Of a stretch of DNA of 14,084 nt, positions 6,756 through 13,403 are shown piece by piece. The position numbers and the translations under genes were made by a program. The notes beneath the pieces are model-generated. The model did not search any database. It saw nothing but the letters and a program-made list of their open reading frames with translations, and was not told the DNA's origin. This stretch comes from a bacterium ADurb.Bin374 (GTDB lineage: Bacteria; Riflebacteria; Ozemobacteria; Ozemobacterales; Ozemobacteraceae): positions 1 through 14,084 of the forward strand of contig MWAR01000133.1 in assembly GCA_002068715.1 (NCBI GenBank), in the 5' to 3' direction. Every line of letters starts with the position of its first letter. Positions within the stretch are counted from its first letter, which is position 1.

Positions 6756-8198
6756 TTACGACAGCGCTTTTTTCCAGGCGATGGCCACTTCCGTGGGGAG
6801 TTCGGCCGACTCGATCATTTCGGCGCAGATGCCCCGCAGATGCTCGGGAAGGGCCGCTTCGCGCTCCAGGATGTCGAGGGGGAGCTCCCAGTCGCGCGGA
6901 AAGACGATGCCGCCCGGGCATTTCCAGGAGACGAGGGTGCCGCGTTCCCAGACGAGGATGTGATCCATGAAGGCGATCCGGCCGGCCAGCAGGCTTCCGT
7001 CGGGGTTCACGGCCGAGATGACGTGCGTGTTGTGAAGGCCGACGTGTAGGTAGACCCGGGAGCTTCGGAAGCTCTGGGGGAGTTCTTCGAGCGGCGATGG
7101 CATCTCTTCGAGCGACTGGCCGAGAAGGCGGGGGGCGAGGAATCTGGCGATCTCGTCGTTCCCGGCCGTGCCGGCTGGTTCCAGCGTGCCGCCGATCATC
7201 TGGCCGGTGATGTAGACGATCCTGACGTGAACGGGCACCGCGTTTCCTTCGAGCTCGAGTCGCCCGGTCAGGAGTTCGCCGCGTTTTCCGAGGTTGCCGA
7301 ACCCCTCGTCGGGGGTCAGAAACGCGATGCCGCCGATGCTGAGGTTGGCGACGACGAGGTGGCGGCCGGGGTTCCCATCGGGGGTGAAGCGAGGTGCCTG
7401 GTCGCCCGCTCGGATGATGTAGCGCTGGTAGAGACGCTTTTCCTCGCGAATCAGGTTCTCGAGCATCTGGTCGCGCGCTTCGAGCGGCAGGGCCGCGCAC
7501 TCGAGAATCTTCCGGCCCATCCTGATCGCCCGGTGCGAGGGAACCTTGAAGAACACGACGGTCGACGGATCGACCCTGCCGAAGCCGGATTTCCCCCGGT
7601 CGGGGCGGAGTTTCCCCGTCTGGAACACCTGCGTTTCCTGATTCCAGGTAATGATATAATCTAAAAAATAGTATTCCTCCCTGACGATTTCCCCGTCGAG
7701 AGTCTGCCAGAGAAAAATCTGCGTTCCCTCCTCACCCTGGAACCAGCGCATCCGGAGGTTGGGGTCGTGGTGCTGGAGGCGAGAGCCGTCGATCTCGGTT
7801 ATCGATGCGCCGATGATGCGGGGCTTGAGAAAATCGCTGACGAGCCGAGATGCCGCGGGTTTCAGGCCGACGAACGAGCAGCCGAACACGGTTTCGAATC
7901 TGTTGCAGATTTTGAGGTCCGTCGCGAACCGCACGTTGCCGAGCTGGATGTTCGCTTCGAGAACCTGTCCGGGTGCAATGGCACCGTCCCCGGACGTCCC
8001 GGTCGGGATCTCGAACTTGATGCCGCCGTAGCTGATGTTCAGGATGGGAAACGGCCCCTGCCCGCCGAGCCATGCGAGGCCGTCCTCGAGGCCGATGCGC
8101 TGGAACCTGCGTCTCTCACTTTGCGTCTGGGCCGGCTCTGGTGCTGTTTCTTCCGAGGGCCTGCCGGTGATCCAGTTCAGCAGATTTTTGAAAACCAT
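6756..8198 (-). CDS. Tandemly duplicated PilZ-domain protein (two PilZ plus two unrecognised domains)
   Basis: This 480-residue soluble protein has two PilZ-type c-di-GMP sites. The first has RRFQR at 30-34 and NISYGG at 54-59; the second has RLYQR at 255-259 and NLSIGG at 285-290. Both keep the canonical RxxxR and [DN]xSxxG motifs. Each PilZ region is followed by a matching unknown segment: FLKPRIIGASITEI (124-137) with FLAPRLLGQSLEEM (353-366), FLDYIITW (178-185) with FMDHILVW (410-417), and ILECAALP (231-238) with ILEREAALP (443-451). The protein is therefore an internal duplication of a unit of about 230 residues. It probably acts as a c-di-GMP receptor; the partner is unknown. The ATG is only about 7 nt from a predicted -10, with AAGG immediately before it, so the mRNA may be leaderless. 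It is divergent from the AAA+/CheW/rubredoxin unit. A codon patch around residues 174-187 is unusually AT-rich. Confidence 0.88.
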   Translation of the reverse strand: MVFKNLLNWITGRPSEETAPEPAQTQSERRRFQRIGLEDGLAWLGGQGPFPILNISYGGIKFEIPTGTSGDGAIAPGQVLEANIQLGNVRFATDLKICNRFETVFGCSFVGLKPAASRLVSDFLKPRIIGASITEIDGSRLQHHDPNLRMRWFQGEEGTQIFLWQTLDGEIVREEYYFLDYIITWNQETQVFQTGKLRPDRGKSGFGRVDPSTVVFFKVPSHRAIRMGRKILECAALPLEARDQMLENLIREEKRLYQRYIIRAGDQAPRFTPDGNPGRHLVVANLSIGGIAFLTPDEGFGNLGKRGELLTGRLELEGNAVPVHVRIVYITGQMIGGTLEPAGTAGNDEIARFLAPRLLGQSLEEMPSPLEELPQSFRSSRVYLHVGLHNTHVISAVNPDGSLLAGRIAFMDHILVWERGTLVSWKCPGGIVFPRDWELPLDILEREAALPEHLRGICAEMIESAELPTEVAIAWKKALS

Positions 8199-8204
8199 AC
8201 CTTG

Positions 8205-8213
8205 GTTATACCA
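8205..8213 (-). promoter_or_regulatory. Extended -10 promoter of the PilZ gene, suggesting a leaderless mRNA
   Basis: On the minus strand TGG is followed by TATAAC (8205-8210), a good extended -10. No convincing -35 lies 16-18 bp upstream. Normal -10 to start spacing puts transcription initiation at or next to the ATG at 8198. Confidence 0.5.
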
Positions 8214-8262
8214 GATTTACCTATTCGATACCGGAAGAAATTCTTTGCCATCTCGTCGCCTC

Positions 8263-8290
8263 TTGTCCTCCGGGAAGATTTTGATACAAT
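8263..8290 (+). promoter_or_regulatory. Promoter of the AAA+-CheW-rubredoxin unit (extended -10)
   Basis: TTGTCC (8263-8268), a 16-bp spacer and TACAAT (8285-8290) preceded by TGA form a good promoter. The predicted start near 8297 leaves a leader of about 17 nt with GAGGGG 5 nt before the ATG. It lies in a 115-bp divergent gap shared with the PilZ gene. Confidence 0.65.
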
Positions 8291-8313
8291 AGACGGCGGA
8301 AAGAGGGGAAACC

Positions 8314-9927
8314 ATGGACTTGATCAAAGAACTGAGCGACCATATCCGGGCGCGATACCCGATGCTGTATCTCGTTACCAGCGAGGAAGGACGGGCCATG
8401 ACGGCCCTGGCCGACGTCGCGAAGGCAACGCAGAAGACGATGTGGGTCTGGTCGGCATCCGACGGGCTTCTCGACCCGAAGGGCGCCGAGATCAAAGACG
8501 CGAAGGGCGAGCCGATCGTGAGCCCTCTCAAGGCGCTGCGGCACGCCCTGCGTTCGCAGGAGCGCGCCCTGTTCGTCTTCAAGGACCTCCACCTCTTCTT
8601 CGAGGACCCGATGCCGGCCTACCTGAGCGATCCCCTGCAGGTGCGCCGCACCCTGCGCGATATCGCCGTGGCGTTCCGGACGAGCTACAAGAGCCTGGTC
8701 CTGCTGTCGCCGATCCTGCGCGTGCCGCACGAGCTCGAAAAAGAGATCACGGTGTTCGATTTCCCGATTCCGACCCAGAAGGAGATCGCCGGCCTGCTCG
8801 ACAATGTGATCGCCGAGGTGAAACGCATCCACGGCAGCAAGGTGAAGATCAGCCTCGGCGAGGACACCCGCGACCGGATCGTGAAGTCCGTTTCGGGGCT
8901 CACCCAGTCCGAGGTGGAGAACGTCTTCAACCGGGCGATCGTGAACGATCTGAAGTTCGACGAAACCGACGTTCCGTTCATCCTGTCCGAAAAGAAGCAG
9001 ATCATCCGCAAGAGCGGCCTGCTGGAGTATTACGAGGTCCAGGAGGAACTGGCGAACGTCGGCGGCCTGGAGATCCTGAAAGACTGGCTGATCAAGCGCG
9101 GCGAGGCGTTCACGGCGCGCGCTCGCGAGTTCGGCTTGCCCGAGCCGAAGGGCATCCTGCTGCTCGGCGTCCAGGGCTGCGGCAAGAGTCTCATCTCGAA
9201 GTCGATCAGCTCGCTGTGGCGGCTTCCCCTGCTGAGACTCGACGTTGGCCAGATCTTCGGGAAATACGTCGGCGAGTCGGAAGAGAACCTGCGGCGCGCC
9301 ATCCGCATGGCCGAAGCGCTTTCCCCGACCATCCTCTGGCTGGACGAGATCGAGAAGGCGTTCGCCGGCGTGTCGGGCGGCAGTGGCGACGGCGGCGTCA
9401 GCAGCCGCATTTTCGGCAGCTTCATCACGTGGCTTCAGGAAAAGACGGTGCCGGTGTTCGTCATCGCGACCTCGAACAACATTCGCGACCTGCCCGCCGA
9501 ACTGCTGCGCAAGGGCCGCTTCGACGAGATCTTCTTCGTCGATCTTCCCACCGACGAGGAGCGGCGCGCGATCTTCACGATCCATCTTTCCAAGCGGCGC
9601 CGCGACCCGGCGAAGTTCGACCTCGCCGAACTTGCGGCGGTCAGCGAGGGGTTCTCCGGCGCGGAAATCGAGCAGGCCGTGATCAGTGCCATGTTCGATG
9701 CCTTCCATGCCGGGCGCGATCTCGAAACGGGCGACCTTCGCAAGGCGCTCACCGAGACCGTTCCTCTCGCCGTCACTATGCGGGAGCAGATCGCCGGCCT
9801 GCGAGACTGGGCCGCGACCCGTGCGAAACGCGCCTCGGTCGGAAAGCCGCCCGCCGCCGGCGCCACGGGCCGCCCGAAAGCTTCCGGCCTGAATCTCTTC
9901 GCCGATCCCGGAGAAACACCCCGATGA
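8314..9927 (+). CDS. Ycf46-like AAA+ ATPase
   Basis: This protein has 537 residues. The N-terminal 230 residues (LIKELSDHIRARYPMLYLVTSEEGRAM at the start) match the layout of the Ycf46 family of plastid and cyanobacterial AAA+ ATPases: a degenerate P-loop-like domain, then a complete AAA module. The AAA module has Walker A GVQGCGKS at 285-292, pore-loop-like FGKYVGES at 315-322, Walker B ILWLDEIEKAF at 340-350, sensor-1 ATSNN at 385-389, arginine-finger region LLRKGRFDE at 397-405 and sensor-2 GFSGAEIEQAV at 446-456. A flexible Ala/Arg/Pro-rich tail follows 500. ATPase activity is well supported. Cellular role is unknown; cyanobacterial Ycf46 has been linked to inorganic-carbon responses, which may not transfer. 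GAGGGG supports the ATG. The TGA overlaps the cheW start by 4 nt. No protease or membrane segment is visible. Confidence 0.9.
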   Translation: MDLIKELSDHIRARYPMLYLVTSEEGRAMTALADVAKATQKTMWVWSASDGLLDPKGAEIKDAKGEPIVSPLKALRHALRSQERALFVFKDLHLFFEDPMPAYLSDPLQVRRTLRDIAVAFRTSYKSLVLLSPILRVPHELEKEITVFDFPIPTQKEIAGLLDNVIAEVKRIHGSKVKISLGEDTRDRIVKSVSGLTQSEVENVFNRAIVNDLKFDETDVPFILSEKKQIIRKSGLLEYYEVQEELANVGGLEILKDWLIKRGEAFTARAREFGLPEPKGILLLGVQGCGKSLISKSISSLWRLPLLRLDVGQIFGKYVGESEENLRRAIRMAEALSPTILWLDEIEKAFAGVSGGSGDGGVSSRIFGSFITWLQEKTVPVFVIATSNNIRDLPAELLRKGRFDEIFFVDLPTDEERRAIFTIHLSKRRRDPAKFDLAELAAVSEGFSGAEIEQAVISAMFDAFHAGRDLETGDLRKALTETVPLAVTMREQIAGLRDWAATRAKRASVGKPPAAGATGRPKASGLNLFADPGETPR

Positions 9928-10472
9928 CGCCCGTGCTTCCCTTCAGACGTGATTCCGACATCCTCGACCGGATCCGCAAACAGAGCGGGAGGACCTCGGA
10001 AGAGATACAGTATCTGCAGCTCGTGACCGTGTCTCTCGGCGGCACGAAGTTTGCCGTCGATGCAGTCGCGGTTGCCGAGATCATGATGGCTCCCCCGCTG
10101 ATCACCGTCGGAATGAGCGTCCCGCTGCTGGTCGGAGTTGTTAATATACGTGGTAATATTATACCGGTGTTCGACCCGCGCTCCCGTCTCGGCGTCGTTG
10201 CGAAGGCGGAAAAATCCGTCGGGGAGGACGATGAGGAGCGTCTGCTCGTGTTCCGGGCTCCCGAAGGCCTGCTGGCGCTGTATGTGGACGACGTGACGCT
10301 GCGGCTTGCCGATGGCCGCGTGCCGCTGCGGCCTCCCGAAGGCGTGACCATCATACCCGGCTGCGCGCGGATCGCCGAAATCGGCGACGGCATGCTGCCG
10401 ATGCTGGAAGTCGAGGTGCTGCTGAACGCCGCTGAGCGTAAGGCGCTTATCGATGTGAAGAATTCCTTTTGA
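9924..10472 (+). CDS. CheW-domain adaptor protein
   Basis: This protein has 182 residues. CheW proteins couple chemoreceptors to CheA-type kinases at the membrane. The CheW domain spans about residues 30-170: [23 protein letters not shown] (31-53), the signature [21 protein letters not shown] (70-90), a beta-strand [18 protein letters not shown] (107-124), and a closing [10 protein letters not shown] (158-167). A 30-residue charged N-terminal extension precedes it. The ATG overlaps the AAA+ stop as ATGA, with GGAG 9 nt upstream, so it is coupled to the ATPase rather than to cheA or receptor genes, none of which occur here. It may therefore be a partner of the AAA+ protein. The VVNIRGNII codons are anomalously AT-rich. 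Confidence 0.95.
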   Translation: MTPVLPFRRDSDILDRIRKQSGRTSEEIQYLQLVTVSLGGTKFAVDAVAVAEIMMAPPLITVGMSVPLLVGVVNIRGNIIPVFDPRSRLGVVAKAEKSVGEDDEERLLVFRAPEGLLALYVDDVTLRLADGRVPLRPPEGVTIIPGCARIAEIGDGMLPMLEVEVLLNAAERKALIDVKNSF

Positions 10473-10503
10473 GAAATCCAAATCCACCGAGGAGAAGTTG
10501 AAG

Positions 10504-10662
10504 ATGGACAAGTATCGATGCACCGTTTGTGGATACGAGTATGACCCGGCTGTCGGTGATCCGGACGGCGGCGTTGCCCCCGGAACCCCCTTCGAGAAGA
10601 TTCCGGACTCGTGGGTCTGTCCGACCTGCGGCGTGAGCAAGGACCAGTTCGAAAAAATCTGA
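10504..10662 (+). CDS. Rubredoxin
   Basis: This protein has 52 residues. Rubredoxins are small cytosolic one-iron electron carriers, often reducing oxygen- or peroxide-detoxifying enzymes. The two iron-binding pairs are complete: CTVCG with Cys6 and Cys9, and CPTCG with Cys39 and Cys42. The usual core residues are also present: [12 protein letters not shown] at 4-15, [18 protein letters not shown] at 23-40 and the conserved F49. GAGGAGAAG lies shortly before the ATG. It follows cheW by 31 bp on the same strand and precedes a hairpin, so it probably ends the AAA+-CheW unit. Its redox partner is not in the window. Confidence 0.97.
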   Translation: MDKYRCTVCGYEYDPAVGDPDGGVAPGTPFEKIPDSWVCPTCGVSKDQFEKI

Positions 10663-10676
10663 CGTGAGACTCATCC

Positions 10677-10710
10677 ATGCGGGGCTTTTCGGCAATGGAA
10701 AGCCCCGCAT
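10677..10710 (+). terminator. Hairpin terminator after the rubredoxin gene
   Basis: A perfect 12-bp stem (ATGCGGGGCTTT / AAAGCCCCGCAT, 10677-10688 with 10699-10710) has a 10-nt loop and is followed by GTCGTTTG. The T-run is poor, so termination may be partial and the acylase gene downstream might receive read-through. Confidence 0.65.
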
Positions 10711-10807
10711 GTCGTTTGCCCCGGATGCCGGAAACCATCGCCGGAAGGAGCGAGTTCGACGGGAAACCCGGTGCATGGGAGACACCGAAAGAAGGATTGA
10801 AATAAAT

Positions 10808-13219
10808 ATGAAGCGATATATAGTAAATGCTGTAGCAATTTTCACCGTTGCTGTATCCGCCCTGGTCGTGCCGGCAACCCCCGTCGTCGCCGGGGAAGCG
10901 GCCGAACTTTCGGAATACCGGCATCCGATGCCCGGCGTCGAGATCCAGATCTGGAGAGATCCGGTGGGCGTTCCGCATGTCGTGGCGAGTTCGACGGAGG
11001 GGGCCTATTGGGGATTCGGTTACTGCATCGGGCAGGACAGAATGATGCAACTCGAGCTCCTGCGCCGTTCCTGCCGAGGAACGCTGTCGGAACTGTTCGG
11101 CAAGGCGTTTCTCGATGCCGATACCCTTGCGCGTCGCGACCGGGTATCCGAGACGGAGCTGCGGGAGGGATTCGAGCGGGCGCCGGACGAGTTTCAGGCC
11201 GCCGTCGAGGCGTTCACCCGCGGCCTGAACCGCGCCGTGGAGCAGATGCGGCTGCACAGAATCCCCGCCGATCCGGGACTTGTAGCTGCCGGCGTCGAGG
11301 CGACGCCATTCTCCGTCGCCGACGTGCTCGAAATTTTCGCGGGCACGATGGGCGCGAGATACAACGATTTCACCCAGGAACTCGACAACCTGCACCTGCT
11401 CTCGGCGATGGTGCGAAAATACGGAGCCCGTCAGGCTTCGCGCATCTTCGAAGACGTCGTGTTCTACCGTGATCCGGCCGTCTACACGACGCTGGGCGAC
11501 ACGCCGTTCCTCTCGCCGCAGAAGCTGCGCCATTCGCCCCGTCTGCCATCCTATCTTCCCGGGACGGAGCCGTTCGAGGCGCCCACCCTGCGGAGCCGCA
11601 AGCGCAACCAGACGCTGAAAACGATCGGCATTCCCGACAAGTCCGGAAGTTACGCCGCCGTACTGTCCCGCCTTTCCGAGGGAAAGAGGGAAGCGTTTCT
11701 GTACGGCGGTCCGCAGATGGGCTATTTCTCGCCCTCTGCCGTCTACGAGATCGGCCTGCACACGCCGAAATTCGACCTCGTCGGAACCACCCCGGCCGGA
11801 TACCTCGCGCTCCTGTTCGGGGCGAACCGCGACCTGGGCTTTTCCGCGACGGCCGGCGTCGGCAATATCGTCGATGTCGTGACATTCAGGCGGCTGGCGA
11901 GTGATCCGTCGATCCTGATCGGCGGTGAGAACCTTGCAGCCCCGACATCGGGGGAGAGCACGATGCCGGTCGTCACCCGGACCGAAAAAATCCTGGTGAA
12001 AGGCCTGCGCAAGCCGATCGAGCGGACGTTCGAAGACACCCCGCTCGGGCCGGTGATTGCGGCCGAAGGCCCCGTGGTGTATGTGAAGCATCGGGCCTGG
12101 AAAGGGCGTCTGATCGACTCCTACGCGGCCTGGTTCGCCTCGAATCATGCGGAAAACCTCGAACAATGGCTTGCCGCCAGTGACGGGATGGCCATTTCCA
12201 TCAACTGGCTCGGGGCCGACCGGGGCGGCCATATCGCCTTTACGCATACCGGCTGTGGAAAGAGCCGCAAAAGTTTCGGTGACGACCGGCTGCCGACCGG
12301 CCGGCCGACGGTTTTCCCGTATCCCGACCTCCGGCTTGCCGGAACGGATCCGGCTTCGGGCTTTTACGCGAATTGGAACTGCCCGCCCGTGAACGGATAC
12401 CGCGACGGCGACATGCAGACCGGCTGGGGTGCCGACCAGCGCACCAGATTCCTTGCGGAGCAGCTCGCCGGAAACCGGGACCGCTGGTCTGTCGAGTATC
12501 TCGAGGAGCTAGATCGGGCCATGGCGTTCACCGATCTTCGGGCCTGGTTCTTCCGCGATCTTCTTACGGCCCTGATCGACGAGCCCGCCCTGACGGCCGG
12601 CGGAATAACGGCTCTCGGGGCCCTGCGAGACTGGAACGGCCTGCGCACCGACGAGAACGGCGACGGCCTGCTCGACCATCCCGGGGCAGGCCTGTTCGAT
12701 GCATTCTGGAACAGACTGTTCGGAACGATGTTCGGAAATACCCTGGGCGAATACGCCTGGATGCTCGCTTCCGACCCCACCTGGACGCAGACCTCACTTC
12801 TCGCGAAAGCGCTGAAAGGCACCTCCGGCTTCGACTACCTGGGCGGAAAGCCCGCAAGCCAGGTCGTCACCGAGGTATTCTCCGCGACGGTCGCCGGTCT
12901 TGCGTCTGAAGGAACACCGCTTCCGCTGCTTCCGTGCCCGGCCATGGAGTTCGCCGGTGTGAACCACGTCGGAGCCCCGACAATGGCGCCCACGGCCTCG
13001 TGTACGCCTTTCATGAACCGCGGCAGTGACGTGCAGATCATGCGCCTGAACCCCGACGGCATCAGCATCATCGGCGTCATGCCCCCCGGCAACGCCGGCT
13101 GGGGGACGCATGCGGCTGACCAGATGCCCGCTTTCAAGGCCTTCGAGTGGCGCGAGCGCCCCCTCTCGATCGACCACGTCCGAAGCCTCGCCACCCGCCT
13201 CCAGACCGTAAAGCCCTGA
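10808..13219 (+). CDS. Exported penicillin-acylase-family Ntn-hydrolase (probable N-acyl amidase)
   Basis: This protein has 803 residues. The family consists of precursors that cleave themselves; the new N-terminal serine of the beta chain then hydrolyses amide bonds of penicillins, acyl-homoserine lactones or other N-acyl compounds. A signal peptide (MKRYIVNAVAIFTVAVSALVV...VVA) ends near residue 28. The alpha chain includes YWGFGYCIGQDRMMQLELLRR. Ser281 (bases 11648-11650, in KSGSYAAVL) sits 22 residues before Gln of YGGPQMGYFSP, exactly the E. coli penicillin G acylase spacing. GLHTPKFDLVGTTPAGY, FSATAG and ISINWLGAD (oxyanion Asn) also match. Tyr follows the serine where Asn is usual. One calcium-binding Asp appears to be Asn in GVGNIVDV. 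The substrate is unknown. The ATG at 10808 is chosen for the signal peptide; AAGGA lies 11 nt upstream. The first codons are AT-rich. Confidence 0.93.
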   Translation: MKRYIVNAVAIFTVAVSALVVPATPVVAGEAAELSEYRHPMPGVEIQIWRDPVGVPHVVASSTEGAYWGFGYCIGQDRMMQLELLRRSCRGTLSELFGKAFLDADTLARRDRVSETELREGFERAPDEFQAAVEAFTRGLNRAVEQMRLHRIPADPGLVAAGVEATPFSVADVLEIFAGTMGARYNDFTQELDNLHLLSAMVRKYGARQASRIFEDVVFYRDPAVYTTLGDTPFLSPQKLRHSPRLPSYLPGTEPFEAPTLRSRKRNQTLKTIGIPDKSGSYAAVLSRLSEGKREAFLYGGPQMGYFSPSAVYEIGLHTPKFDLVGTTPAGYLALLFGANRDLGFSATAGVGNIVDVVTFRRLASDPSILIGGENLAAPTSGESTMPVVTRTEKILVKGLRKPIERTFEDTPLGPVIAAEGPVVYVKHRAWKGRLIDSYAAWFASNHAENLEQWLAASDGMAISINWLGADRGGHIAFTHTGCGKSRKSFGDDRLPTGRPTVFPYPDLRLAGTDPASGFYANWNCPPVNGYRDGDMQTGWGADQRTRFLAEQLAGNRDRWSVEYLEELDRAMAFTDLRAWFFRDLLTALIDEPALTAGGITALGALRDWNGLRTDENGDGLLDHPGAGLFDAFWNRLFGTMFGNTLGEYAWMLASDPTWTQTSLLAKALKGTSGFDYLGGKPASQVVTEVFSATVAGLASEGTPLPLLPCPAMEFAGVNHVGAPTMAPTASCTPFMNRGSDVQIMRLNPDGISIIGVMPPGNAGWGTHAADQMPAFKAFEWRERPLSIDHVRSLATRLQTVKP

Positions 13220-13232
13220 CACCCGCGAACTG

Positions 13233-13265
13233 AAGAACCCCCGCCTGACACGGGCGGGGGTTCTT
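13233..13265 (+). terminator. Intrinsic terminator after the acylase gene
   Basis: A perfect 13-bp stem (AAGAACCCCCGCC / GGCGGGGGTTCTT, 13233-13245 with 13253-13265) has a 7-nt loop and is followed by GTTACTG. It begins 14 bp after the stop codon. Confidence 0.85.
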
Positions 13266-13332
13266 GTTACTGAAATGCGTGGCAACGCGTGAACTTCTGA
13301 AAATAACCTTCCGATGATGCTTTTCGCTGGTA

Positions 13333-13362
13333 TTGCGCCACTCTTTCGAGATCATGTATGTT
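13333..13362 (+). promoter_or_regulatory. Weak candidate promoter for the last gene
   Basis: TTGCGC (13333-13338) and TATGTT (13357-13362) are 18 bp apart, about 40 bp before the ATG at 13404. The region is AT-rich relative to its surroundings. Other -10 choices a few bases downstream are possible. Confidence 0.3.
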
Positions 13363-13403
13363 GAATACCAATAATTACATATGACGAGAGGATACGAAGA
13401 TTC

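Noticed and set aside
6751..6773. A plus-strand hairpin followed by six T at the end of the PilZ gene.
   Set aside because: The stem is only 5 bp and overlaps coding sequence. The strong terminator at 6449-6477 already ends the rdgB transcript.
10158..10163. A perfect minus-strand TATAAT inside cheW.
   Set aside because: It has no TGn and no -35 at 16-18 bp. It falls in an AT-rich codon patch and is best explained by that.
7767..10472. A 901-codon open frame on the plus strand ending as CheW.
   Set aside because: Its first part is antisense to the PilZ gene and then out of frame within the AAA+ gene. Low-complexity Arg/Pro/Gly-rich translation shows it is a GC-bias shadow. Only the CheW part from 9924 is real.
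9776..12247. An 823-codon open frame on the minus strand.
   Set aside because: It is antisense to AAA+, CheW, rubredoxin and acylase genes that have clear family motifs. Its own translation has none.
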